Positions 53,637 through 62,097 of a stretch of 64,000 nucleotides of DNA are shown here, in pieces. Both the position numbers and the translations under genes were made by a program. The notes under the pieces were generated by a model. It made no database searches. It saw only the letters and a list, made by a program, of their open reading frames with translations, and was not told the DNA's origin. Source of the DNA: Escherichia ruysiae (lineage in GTDB: Bacteria; Pseudomonadota; Gammaproteobacteria; Enterobacterales; Enterobacteriaceae); NCBI RefSeq assembly GCF_902498915.1, contig NZ_CABVLQ010000001.1; one strand, 5' to 3'. Positions within the stretch are counted from its first letter, which is position 1, and each line of letters opens with the position of its first letter.

Positions 53637-53756
53637 TGGGTTTATCTCTTTCTGGATAACATTCTTAACATGCTGAAAAAAATAGCGTGCGCAAAAGTCG
53701 TTCTTTGCCTAAAATATCGCTATATAAGTTCATATATAACGTTTAAGGGCAAAACG

Positions 53757-54044
53757 ATGAATAACCATTTTGGTAAAGGCTTAATGGCGGGATTAAAAGC
53801 AACACATGCCGACAGTGCGGTTAATGTGACTAAATTCTGTGCTGATTATAAGCGTGGATTTGTATTAGGCTACTCGCACCGGATGTATAAAAAGACCGGT
53901 GACCGCCAGCTCAGTGCCTGGGAAGCGGGTATTCTGACGCGCCGTTATGGACTGGATAAAGAGATGGTAATGGATTTCTTTCGTGAGAATAATTCCTGTT
54001 CTACATTACGATTTTTTATGGCTGGTTATCGCCTCGAAAATTGA
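53757..54044 (+). CDS. yghW: YghW, DUF2623 protein
   Basis: 95 aa from ATG 53757. A soluble small protein with a basic, aromatic composition and no recognisable motif. The longer frame from 53670 has no family support. It lies before the hydrogenase-2 operon in E. coli generally, with about 190 nt between. Function unknown. Confidence 0.85.
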   Translation: MNNHFGKGLMAGLKATHADSAVNVTKFCADYKRGFVLGYSHRMYKKTGDRQLSAWEAGILTRRYGLDKEMVMDFFRENNSCSTLRFFMAGYRLEN

Positions 54045-54124
54045 TCAAACATACGTATTATCTTGCTTTAATTAATTACACTAATGCTTCTTCCCTTCGT
54101 TTTAGCGCCCCGCCGCAGTATCAT

Positions 54125-54143
54125 GACAATGATAACCATAATA
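54125..54143. promoter_or_regulatory. Fur-box-like site upstream of hybO
   Basis: 19-mer GACAATGATAACCATAATA matches the Fur consensus at 15 of 19 positions, 90-108 nt upstream of hybO. It is the best Fur match seen in the window. Function here is inferred. Confidence 0.5.
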
Positions 54144-54232
54144 AATGTGTGGTAAATGGCGCATCGATCGCATTATTGATTTTGCGGTTGAGGCAAAATA
54201 TATGCCAGGTCTTCGCAACGGAATAACTATAA

Positions 54233-55351
54233 ATGACTGGAGATAACACCCTCATCCATTCTCACGGCATTAATCGTCGTGATTTCATGAAGCTTTGTGC
54301 AGCATTAGCCGCCACCATGGGGCTGAGTAGCAAAGCCGCCGCAGAGATGGCCGAATCGGTCACTAACCCGCAGCGCCCGCCGGTTATCTGGATTGGCGCG
54401 CAGGAATGCACCGGTTGTACGGAATCTCTGCTTCGTGCAACGCATCCAACGGTAGAAAACCTCGTGCTGGAGACCATCTCTCTGGAGTATCACGAAGTCC
54501 TTTCCGCCGCATTCGGCCATCAGGTTGAAGAGAACAAACATAACGCGCTTGAGAAGTATAAAGGGCAGTATGTGTTGGTTGTGGATGGTTCCATCCCATT
54601 AAAAGATAATGGTATTTACTGCATGGTTGCCGGTGAGCCGATTGTGGATCACATCCGCAAAGCGGCGGAAGGCGCAGCAGCCATTATTGCTATCGGTTCT
54701 TGCTCCGCGTGGGGCGGTGTCGCCGCAGCTGGGGTTAACCCCACCGGCGCGGTCAGCCTGCAAGAAGTTCTGCCGGGCAAAACCGTTATCAACATTCCAG
54801 GCTGTCCGCCGAACCCGCACAACTTCCTTGCGACCGTTGCGCACATCATCACTTACGGCAAACCGCCGAAACTGGATGACAAAAATCGTCCGACCTTCGC
54901 CTATGGCCGTCTGATTCACGAACACTGCGAACGTCGCCCGCACTTCGATGCTGGTCGTTTTGCCAAAGAGTTCGGTGATGAAGGCCACCGCGAAGGCTGG
55001 TGCCTGTACCACCTTGGCTGTAAAGGCCCTGAAACTTACGGCAACTGCTCAACGCTGCAATTCTGCGACGTTGGCGGCGTGTGGCCGGTGGCGATTGGTC
55101 ACCCGTGCTATGGCTGTAACGAAGAAGGTATCGGCTTCCATAAAGGCATCCATCAGCTTGCCAACGTCGAAAATCAGACGCCACGCTCACAAAAACCGGA
55201 CGTGAATGCTAAAGAAGGCGGCAACGTCTCTGCGGGCGCTATCGGTTTGCTTGGCGGCGTGGTTGGGCTGGTTGCCGGTGTCAGCGTGATGGCGGTGCGT
55301 GAACTGGGTCGTCAGCAAAAGAAAGATAACGCTGACTCACGGGGAGAATAA
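54233..55351 (+). CDS. hybO: HybO, hydrogenase-2 small subunit
   Basis: 372 aa. Tat signal INRRDFMKLCAALA, cleaved near the SSKAAA region. It carries three Fe-S clusters: the proximal site starts CTGCTE (CX2C) with later GSC and PGCPPN cysteines; medial/distal sites use H, C and the GCKGP, NCST, CYGCNE cysteines. A C-terminal helix anchors it to the inner membrane. First of eight hyb genes encoding the reversible, periplasm-facing [NiFe] hydrogenase 2. An unusual Fur-like box lies upstream. Confidence 0.97.
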   Translation: MTGDNTLIHSHGINRRDFMKLCAALAATMGLSSKAAAEMAESVTNPQRPPVIWIGAQECTGCTESLLRATHPTVENLVLETISLEYHEVLSAAFGHQVEENKHNALEKYKGQYVLVVDGSIPLKDNGIYCMVAGEPIVDHIRKAAEGAAAIIAIGSCSAWGGVAAAGVNPTGAVSLQEVLPGKTVINIPGCPPNPHNFLATVAHIITYGKPPKLDDKNRPTFAYGRLIHEHCERRPHFDAGRFAKEFGDEGHREGWCLYHLGCKGPETYGNCSTLQFCDVGGVWPVAIGHPCYGCNEEGIGFHKGIHQLANVENQTPRSQKPDVNAKEGGNVSAGAIGLLGGVVGLVAGVSVMAVRELGRQQKKDNADSRGE

Positions 55352-55353
55352 CC

Positions 55354-56340
55354 GTGAACAGACGTAATTTTATTAAAGCAGCCTCCTGCGGGGCATTGCT
55401 GACGGGCGCGTTGCCGTCGGTCAGCCATGCGGCTGCTGAAAACCGCCCGCCAATTCCGGGATCGCTGGGTATGTTGTATGACTCGACCTTGTGCGTAGGC
55501 TGCCAGGCTTGCGTCACCAAGTGTCAGGATATCAACTTCCCTGAACGTAACCCACAAGGGGAACAGACCTGGTCGAACAACGACAAACTGTCGCCATACA
55601 CCAATAACATCATTCAGGTGTGGACCAGCGGCACGGGGGTCAACAAAGACCAGGAAGAGAACGGCTACGCGTACATTAAGAAACAGTGTATGCATTGCGT
55701 CGATCCGAACTGTGTCTCTGTGTGCCCGGTCTCCGCACTGAAAAAAGATCCGAAAACCGGCATTGTCCATTACGACAAAGACGTGTGCACCGGCTGCCGT
55801 TACTGCATGGTTGCCTGCCCGTACAACGTGCCGAAGTACGACTACAACAACCCGTTTGGTGCGCTGCATAAGTGCGAGCTGTGCAACCAGAAAGGTGTGG
55901 AACGTCTCGATAAAGGCGGTCTGCCTGGCTGCGTAGAAGTGTGCCCGGCGGGCGCGGTGATTTTTGGTACTCGTGAAGAGCTGATGGCTGAGGCGAAAAA
56001 ACGTCTGGCACTGAAGCCAGGCAGCGAATACCACTATCCGCGTCAGACGCTGAAATCTGGCGACACTTACCTGCACATGGTGCCGAAATATTATCCGCAT
56101 CTGTACGGCGAGAAAGAGGGCGGCGGTACTCAGGTTCTGGTACTGACGGGTGTTCCTTATGAAAATCTCGACCTACCGAAGCTGGACGATCTTTCTACCG
56201 GTGCGCGTTCCGAAAATATTCAACACACCCTGTATAAAGGCATGATGCTACCACTGGCTGTGCTGGCGGGCTTAACCGTGCTGGTTCGTCGCAACACCAA
56301 AAACGACCATCACGACGGAGGAGACGATCATGAGTCATGA
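55354..56340 (+). CDS. hybA: HybA, hydrogenase-2 iron-sulfur electron-transfer subunit
   Basis: 328 aa; GTG start two nt after the hybO stop. Tat signal (MNRRNFIKAAS). Four 4Fe-4S clusters from repeated cysteine motifs (CVGCQACVTKC, CMHCVDPNCVSVCP, CTGCRYCMVACP, CELC...C-EVCPAG). A C-terminal membrane helix follows. It links HybOC electrons to HybB and quinone. It overlaps hybB by 11 nt. Confidence 0.97.
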   Translation: MNRRNFIKAASCGALLTGALPSVSHAAAENRPPIPGSLGMLYDSTLCVGCQACVTKCQDINFPERNPQGEQTWSNNDKLSPYTNNIIQVWTSGTGVNKDQEENGYAYIKKQCMHCVDPNCVSVCPVSALKKDPKTGIVHYDKDVCTGCRYCMVACPYNVPKYDYNNPFGALHKCELCNQKGVERLDKGGLPGCVEVCPAGAVIFGTREELMAEAKKRLALKPGSEYHYPRQTLKSGDTYLHMVPKYYPHLYGEKEGGGTQVLVLTGVPYENLDLPKLDDLSTGARSENIQHTLYKGMMLPLAVLAGLTVLVRRNTKNDHHDGGDDHES

Positions 56341-57508
56341 TCCACAACCGCTGGGCGGCAAAATCATCAGTAAACCGGTCATGATTTTTGGACCGTTAAT
56401 CGTCATCTGTATGCTCCTGATTGTGAAACGTCTGGTGTTCGGTCTGGGCTCTGTCTCCGACCTGAACGGCGGCTTCCCGTGGGGCGTGTGGATCGCGTTT
56501 GACCTGCTGATCGGCACCGGCTTTGCCTGTGGCGGCTGGGCGCTGGCGTGGGCGGTATACGTCTTTAACCGTGGGCAATACCATCCGCTGGTGCGTCCGG
56601 CGCTGTTGGCGAGTCTGTTTGGTTACTCACTGGGTGGCTTGTCGATCACTATCGACGTGGGTCGCTACTGGAACCTGCCGTACTTCTACATTCCGGGTCA
56701 CTTCAACGTGAACTCGGTACTGTTCGAGACGGCGGTCTGTATGACTATCTACATCGGCGTGATGGCACTGGAGTTTGCTCCGGCACTGTTTGAACGTCTG
56801 GGCTGGAAGGTGTCGCTCAAACGTCTGAACAAGGTGATGTTCTTCATCATCGCGCTTGGTGCGCTGCTGCCGACCATGCACCAGTCTTCAATGGGGTCGC
56901 TGATGATCTCGGCGGGCTACAAGGTGCATCCGCTGTGGCAGAGCTATGAAATGTTGCCGCTGTTCTCGCTGCTGACGGCGTTCATCATGGGCTTCTCGAT
57001 TGTCATCTTTGAAGGTTCGCTGGTGCAGGCGGGTCTGCGCGGCAATGGTCCGGATGAGAAGAGCCTGTTCGTCAAGCTGACCAACACCATCAGTGTGTTG
57101 CTGGCGATTTTCATCGTGCTGCGCTTTGGTGAGCTAATCTATCGTGACAAGCTGTCCTTAGCGTTTGCCGGTGACTTCTACTCCGTGATGTTCTGGATTG
57201 AAGTCCTGCTGATGCTCTTCCCGCTGGTCGTTCTGCGTGTGGCGAAGCTGCGCAATGATTCCCGTATGCTGTTCCTGTCAGCACTGAGCGCGCTGTTAGG
57301 TTGTGCAACCTGGCGTCTGACCTATTCGCTGGTGGCATTTAACCCAGGCGGCGGTTACGCCTACTTCCCGACCTGGGAAGAACTGTTGATTTCTATTGGT
57401 TTTGTGGCTATTGAGATTTGCGCTTACATCGTACTCATTCGTCTACTGCCGATACTTCCTCCTTTAAAACAAAACGATCATAATCGTCATGAGGCGAGCA
57501 AAGCATGA
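56330..57508 (+). CDS. hybB: HybB, hydrogenase-2 integral membrane subunit
   Basis: 392 aa NrfD/PsrC-family membrane protein with about 10 helices spread along its length. It connects HybA to the quinone pool and may move protons. It overlaps hybC by 4 nt (ATGA). Confidence 0.96.
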   Translation: MSHDPQPLGGKIISKPVMIFGPLIVICMLLIVKRLVFGLGSVSDLNGGFPWGVWIAFDLLIGTGFACGGWALAWAVYVFNRGQYHPLVRPALLASLFGYSLGGLSITIDVGRYWNLPYFYIPGHFNVNSVLFETAVCMTIYIGVMALEFAPALFERLGWKVSLKRLNKVMFFIIALGALLPTMHQSSMGSLMISAGYKVHPLWQSYEMLPLFSLLTAFIMGFSIVIFEGSLVQAGLRGNGPDEKSLFVKLTNTISVLLAIFIVLRFGELIYRDKLSLAFAGDFYSVMFWIEVLLMLFPLVVLRVAKLRNDSRMLFLSALSALLGCATWRLTYSLVAFNPGGGYAYFPTWEELLISIGFVAIEICAYIVLIRLLPILPPLKQNDHNRHEASKA

Positions 57509-59208
57509 GCCAGAGAATTACTATTGATCCGGTAACCCGTATTGAAGGGCATTTACGCATCGATTGCGAAATCGAAAATGGCGTCGTTTCGAAAGCATGG
57601 GCTTCCGGAACCATGTGGCGCGGCATGGAAGAGATCGTGAAAAACCGCGATCCGCGCGATGCATGGATGATTGTGCAACGTATCTGTGGCGTATGTACTA
57701 CCACTCACGCGCTGTCTTCCGTTCGTGCGGCAGAGAGTGCGCTGAATATCGACGTTCCGGTTAACGCGCAATACATCCGTAACATCATTCTGGCTGCGCA
57801 CACCACGCATGACCATATCGTTCATTTCTATCAGCTTTCGGCGCTGGACTGGGTGGACATCACTTCTGCACTGCAAGCTGACCCAACCAAAGCCTCCGAA
57901 ATGCTGAAAGGCGTTTCGACCTGGCATCTGAACAGTCCGGAAGAGTTCACCAAAGTTCAGAACAAGATCAAAGAGCTGGTTGCCAGCGGTCAGTTGGGTA
58001 TTTTCGCCAACGGCTACTGGGGTCACCCGGCGATGAAACTGCCGCCGGAAGTGAACCTGATTGCGGTAGCTCACTACCTGCAGGCGCTGGAGTGCCAGCG
58101 TGACGCTAACCGCGTCGTGGCTCTGCTGGGCGGTAAAACGCCGCACATTCAGAACCTGGCGGTAGGTGGGGTCGCTAACCCAATCAACCTCGACGGTCTG
58201 GGCGTGCTGAACCTTGAGCGCCTGATGTACATCAAGTCTTTCATCGACAAGCTGAGCGACTTTGTTGAGCAGGTTTACAAGGTTGATACCGCAGTTATCG
58301 CCGCGTTCTACCCTGAATGGCTGGAACGCGGTAAAGGTGCAGTGAACTACCTGAGCGTGCCGGAATTCCCGACCGACAGCAAAAACGGTAGCTTCCTGTT
58401 CCCAGGCGGCTACATTGAGAATGCGGATCTGTCCTCGTATCGTCCGATCACTTCCCATTCCGATGAATACCTGATCAAAGGGATTCAGGAAAGCGCGAAG
58501 CACTCCTGGTATAAAGACGAAGCACCGCAGGCACCGTGGGAAGGCACAACCATTCCTGCTTATGATGGCTGGTCTGACGACGGTAAATACTCGTGGGTGA
58601 AATCACCGACTTTCTACGGCAAAACGGTAGAAGTGGGTCCGCTGGCGAACATGCTGGTGAAACTGGCGGCAGGACGCGAGTCTACCCAGAACAAACTGAA
58701 TGAAATCGTTGCAATTTATCAGAAACTGACTGGCAACACGCTGGAAGTGGCGCAACTGCACTCCACGCTGGGGCGTATTATTGGTCGTACTGTTCACTGC
58801 TGCGAATTGCAGGATATCCTGCAAAATCAATACAGTGCACTGATCACCAATATCGGCAAAGGCGACCACACCACGTTCGTGAAGCCGAACATTCCGGCAA
58901 CGGGTGAGTTCAAAGGCGTTGGCTTCCTTGAAGCACCGCGCGGTATGCTCTCTCACTGGATGGTGATCAAAGACGGTATCATCAGCAACTATCAGGCAGT
59001 TGTTCCGTCAACCTGGAACTCTGGCCCGCGTAACTTCAATGATGACGTCGGCCCTTACGAACAGTCGCTGGTAGGCACGCCGGTTGCTGATCCGAATAAA
59101 CCGCTGGAAGTGGTGCGTACCATTCACTCCTTCGACCCGTGCATGGCCTGCGCGGTACACGTAGTGGATGCCGACGGCAACGAAGTGGTTTCAGTGAAGG
59201 TTCTGTAA
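57505..59208 (+). CDS. hybC: HybC, hydrogenase-2 large subunit
   Basis: 567 aa. The [NiFe] site ligands are the N-terminal RICGVCTTTH (CX2C) and C-terminal DPCMACAVH (CX2C). A 15-residue tail after that histidine (VVDADGNEVVSVKVL) is the part removed by HybD. The mature protein rides on the HybO Tat signal. Overlaps hybD by one base. Confidence 0.98.
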   Translation: MSQRITIDPVTRIEGHLRIDCEIENGVVSKAWASGTMWRGMEEIVKNRDPRDAWMIVQRICGVCTTTHALSSVRAAESALNIDVPVNAQYIRNIILAAHTTHDHIVHFYQLSALDWVDITSALQADPTKASEMLKGVSTWHLNSPEEFTKVQNKIKELVASGQLGIFANGYWGHPAMKLPPEVNLIAVAHYLQALECQRDANRVVALLGGKTPHIQNLAVGGVANPINLDGLGVLNLERLMYIKSFIDKLSDFVEQVYKVDTAVIAAFYPEWLERGKGAVNYLSVPEFPTDSKNGSFLFPGGYIENADLSSYRPITSHSDEYLIKGIQESAKHSWYKDEAPQAPWEGTTIPAYDGWSDDGKYSWVKSPTFYGKTVEVGPLANMLVKLAAGRESTQNKLNEIVAIYQKLTGNTLEVAQLHSTLGRIIGRTVHCCELQDILQNQYSALITNIGKGDHTTFVKPNIPATGEFKGVGFLEAPRGMLSHWMVIKDGIISNYQAVVPSTWNSGPRNFNDDVGPYEQSLVGTPVADPNKPLEVVRTIHSFDPCMACAVHVVDADGNEVVSVKVL

Positions 59209-59702
59209 TGCGTATTTTAGTCTTAGGGGTCGGCAATATTTTGCTGACCGATGAAGCCATCGGTGTGCGGATTGTCGAAGCGTTAGAGCAACGATACATT
59301 CTGCCGGATTATGTTGAAATCCTCGATGGCGGCACGGCGGGAATGGAGCTGCTTGGCGACATGGCAAATCGCGATCATCTGATCATTGCGGATGCCATTG
59401 TGTCGAAAAAGAACGCGCCGGGAACGATGATGATCCTGCGGGATGAAGAAGTTCCGGCGTTGTTTACTAACAAAATCTCTCCGCATCAGCTTGGCCTGGC
59501 CGACGTATTGTCGGCCCTGCGCTTCACCGGCGAGTTTCCGAAAAAGCTGACGCTGGTCGGCGTGATCCCGGAATCACTGGAGCCGCACATCGGCTTGACG
59601 CCGACGGTAGAAGCGATGATTGAACCTGCGCTTGAGCAGGTTCTGGCTGCGTTGCGCGAATCAGGCGTGGAAGCTATCCCACGGGAGGCTGCTCATGACT
59701 GA
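59208..59702 (+). CDS. hybD: HybD, hydrogenase-2 maturation endopeptidase
   Basis: 164 aa from ATG 59208, at the hybC stop; an upstream frame lies inside hybC. HyaD/HoxW family: GVGNILLTDEAIGVR start, Ni-sensing E16 and D62 region (DGGTAG, DAIVSKKNAPG) and H93-like histidine in SPHQLG. It cuts the HybC tail after Ni insertion. Confidence 0.95.
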   Translation: MRILVLGVGNILLTDEAIGVRIVEALEQRYILPDYVEILDGGTAGMELLGDMANRDHLIIADAIVSKKNAPGTMMILRDEEVPALFTNKISPHQLGLADVLSALRFTGEFPKKLTLVGVIPESLEPHIGLTPTVEAMIEPALEQVLAALRESGVEAIPREAAHD

Positions 59703-60183
59703 AGAGATAGCAGGTTTCCAGACCTCCCCGAAGGCGCAAGTACAGGCAGCGTTTGAAGAAATTGCCCGGCGTTCGATGCACGATCTTTCTTTTCTGCATC
59801 CTTCAATGCCGGTGTATGTTTCCGACTTTACGCTGTTCGAAGGTCAGTGGACGGGGTGTGTGATCACCCCGTGGATGCTGAGTGCAGTTATCTTCCCCGG
59901 CCCGGATCAACTCTGGCCGCTGCGCAAAGTGAGTGAAAAAATCGGTCTGCAACTGCCGTATGGCACTATGACCTTTACCGTTGGTGAACTGGACGGTGTT
60001 TCGCAATACCTCTCCTGCTCGCTGATGTCGCCGCTTTCGCACAGCATGTCGATTGAAGAGGGTCAACGCCTGACGGATGACTGTGCGCGAATGATCCTTT
60101 CGCTGCCGGTCACCAATCCGGATGTACCACACGCAGGGCGTCGCGCCCTGCTGTTTGGTCGCAGGAGTGGCGAAAATGCATGA
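59695..60183 (+). CDS. hybE: HybE, hydrogenase-2 chaperone
   Basis: 162 aa from ATG 59695; overlaps hybD by 8 nt. HyaE/HupJ-like family member that binds HybO to prevent early Tat export. It has a soluble fold, with a C-terminal LLFGRR. Overlaps hybF by 8 nt. Confidence 0.93.
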   Translation: MTEEIAGFQTSPKAQVQAAFEEIARRSMHDLSFLHPSMPVYVSDFTLFEGQWTGCVITPWMLSAVIFPGPDQLWPLRKVSEKIGLQLPYGTMTFTVGELDGVSQYLSCSLMSPLSHSMSIEEGQRLTDDCARMILSLPVTNPDVPHAGRRALLFGRRSGENA

Positions 60184-60517
60184 GTTGTCGCTTTGCCAGA
60201 GCGCCGTTGAGATTATCCAACGGCAGGCGGAGCAGCACGATGTTAAGCGCGTCACCGCCGTGTGGCTGGAAATTGGCGCGCTCTCCTGCGTTGAGGAGAG
60301 CGCCGTCCGTTTTAGTTTTGAAATTGTCTGCCAGGGAACGGTGGCGCAAGGGTGCGATTTACATATCGTCTATAAACCCGCCCAGGCCTGGTGTTGGGAT
60401 TGCAGCCAGGTAGTGGAGATTCATCAGCACGATGCGCAGTGCCCGCTCTGTCATGGCGAGCGGTTGCGTGTCGATACCGGCGATTCGCTGATCGTCAAAA
60501 GTATTGAAGTTGAATAA
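60176..60517 (+). CDS. hybF: HybF, HypA-like nickel-insertion protein
   Basis: 113 aa from ATG 60176. HypA fold: the Ni-binding N-terminus MHEL, with H2, and the zinc site made by CWDC and CPLC. It loads nickel into hydrogenases 1 and 2 with HypB. Overlaps hybE. Confidence 0.95.
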   Translation: MHELSLCQSAVEIIQRQAEQHDVKRVTAVWLEIGALSCVEESAVRFSFEIVCQGTVAQGCDLHIVYKPAQAWCWDCSQVVEIHQHDAQCPLCHGERLRVDTGDSLIVKSIEVE

Positions 60518-60529
60518 GACTGCGGACAA

Positions 60530-60600
60530 CGCCTGAAAAGCGCACGGACGGTTCCCTCGCCCCTCCGGGGAGAGGGGTAAGGTGAGGGGAAACACCCAAA
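60530..60600. repeat. GC-rich imperfect palindrome between hybF and hybG (box C-like)
   Basis: The segment around TTCCCTCGCCCCTCCGGGG and AGAGGGGTAAGGTGAGGGGAA is an imperfect inverted repeat of the kind known as box C in E. coli. It separates hybF from hybG by 128 nt, unlike the tight spacing elsewhere in the operon. Limits approximate. Confidence 0.4.
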
Positions 60601-60645
60601 GGTTTTTTTCGCGTTTGTCTGCAATCGAAATAACCGGAGTTAACA

Positions 60646-60894
60646 ATGTGTATTGGCGTTCCAGGCCAGGTGCTGGCTGTCGGTGAAGATATTCACCAGC
60701 TTGCGCAGGTTGAAGTATGTGGTATCAAGCGCGACGTGAATATCGCGCTGATTTGCGAAGGTAACCCTGCCGATCTGCTGGGTCAGTGGGTACTGGTGCA
60801 CGTCGGATTTGCCATGAGTATCATCGACGAAGACGAAGCCAAAGCCACATTAGACGCACTGCGCCAAATGGATTACGACATTACCAGCGCGTGA
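60646..60894 (+). CDS. hybG: HybG, HypC-like hydrogenase chaperone
   Basis: 82 aa. The essential N-terminal Cys (MCIGVPGQV) carries the Fe(CN)2CO precursor from HypDE to HybC (and HyaB). The C-terminal tail is acidic. Last gene of the hyb operon; a BIME follows. Confidence 0.95.
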
Positions 60895-60907
60895 AAATTA
60901 GCTTTCG

Positions 60908-60990
60908 TAGGCCTGATAAGACGCGGCAGCGTCGCATCAGGCATTGTGCTCGATTGCCGGATGCGGCGTAAACGCCTTATCCGGTCTACA
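60908..60990. repeat. BIME (two REP units) after hybG
   Basis: REP units at 60908-60945 and 60952-60990 in inverted orientation, between the convergent hybG and yghU. Confidence 0.8.
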
Positions 60991-61026
60991 TCGGCCTTTA
61001 TGGCTTGCTGCGACGAACACCAACCC

Positions 61027-61893
61027 TTACCCCTGACGCTTATCTTCCGTATTCGTCTCAAAATCACTGGCGTCATGGCGCTCATGCAACTGCTCGTTCA
61101 GCGGTCCGTTGGTGCGGTTAACAATACGCCCACGCTTCACCGCCGGACGTTCGCCCACTTCTTTCGCCCAGCGTTGCACGTGCTTATAACTGCCCGCATC
61201 AAGAAACTCTGCGGCATCATATACGCCGCCTAACACCACGTTGCCAAACCACGGCCAGATTGCCATATCAGCAATGGTGTACTCATCGCCCGCAACAAAC
61301 TTATGCTGCGCCAGTTGCTTATCAAGCACGTCGAGCAGGCGCTTGGCTTCCATGGTAAAGCGGTTGATGGCGTACTCAATTTTCACCGGCGCGTAATGGT
61401 AAAAGTGACCAAAACCACCGCCGAGGAACGGCGCAGCGCCCTGTAACCAGAACAACCAGTTCAGTGTTTCCGTCCGTTTTGCCAAATCCTGCGGCAAGAA
61501 GTAGCCAAATTTCTCTGCCAGATAAAGCAGGATCGAACCAGACTCAAACACGCGGATTGGCGGATTATGCGTATGATCGCGCAGCGCGGGGATCTTCGAG
61601 TTCGGATTCACTTCCACAAAGCCGCTGGAGAATTGATCGCCATCGCCAATGCGAATCAGCCAGGCGTCGTACTCTGCACCAGTAACGCCCAGCGCCAGCA
61701 GCTCCTCAAGCATAATCGTTACTTTCTGACCGTTTGGCGTGCCCAGAGAATAGAGCTGTAACGGGTGCTTGCCAACCGGCAGCGTTTTTTCATGCGTCGG
61801 GCCAGAAACCGGGCGATTGATATTGGCGAATGCGCCGCCAGCAGATTTATCCCACGTCCAGACTTTCGCGGGCTGATAAGTATTGTCTGTCAT
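61027..61893 (-). CDS. yghU: YghU, glutathione S-transferase / disulfide reductase
   Basis: 288 aa GST, Nu class. N-terminal thioredoxin-like domain (about 40-130) with SLGTPNGQKV and NPNSKIPALRD; helical C-domain (about 135-270). Binds two glutathione molecules and reduces disulfides/organic peroxides. Divergent from gss, which makes glutathionylspermidine. Confidence 0.95.
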   Translation of the reverse strand: MTDNTYQPAKVWTWDKSAGGAFANINRPVSGPTHEKTLPVGKHPLQLYSLGTPNGQKVTIMLEELLALGVTGAEYDAWLIRIGDGDQFSSGFVEVNPNSKIPALRDHTHNPPIRVFESGSILLYLAEKFGYFLPQDLAKRTETLNWLFWLQGAAPFLGGGFGHFYHYAPVKIEYAINRFTMEAKRLLDVLDKQLAQHKFVAGDEYTIADMAIWPWFGNVVLGGVYDAAEFLDAGSYKHVQRWAKEVGERPAVKRGRIVNRTNGPLNEQLHERHDASDFETNTEDKRQG

Positions 61894-62097
61894 ACTGAAT
61901 TGCCTTCTGAGTGGTAGTGTTGAAGCAGTGTAGCAGTTCGATTGCTATACAGATTGTGAATTTTTTAACCCTTTGCGCCAGCCGCTGCGTTGAGGTGTAT
62001 GATAAGTCAGACCTCTGTCCGGTTAATGTCGCTGAGCAGGTAATCAGAGCACAACAATTACGCCAACTGCTTAGGTTGTATTGTTAAAGGTAAAGTG

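Noticed and set aside
55312..56100. 262-codon minus-strand ORF opposite hybA
   Set aside because: Histidine/arginine-rich shadow of a cysteine-rich gene; no start signals or homology.
57553..58503. 316-codon minus-strand ORF inside hybC
   Set aside because: It is an antisense shadow of the hydrogenase-2 large subunit; the plus-strand frame has all active-site motifs and the antisense frame has no ribosome site or recognisable domain.
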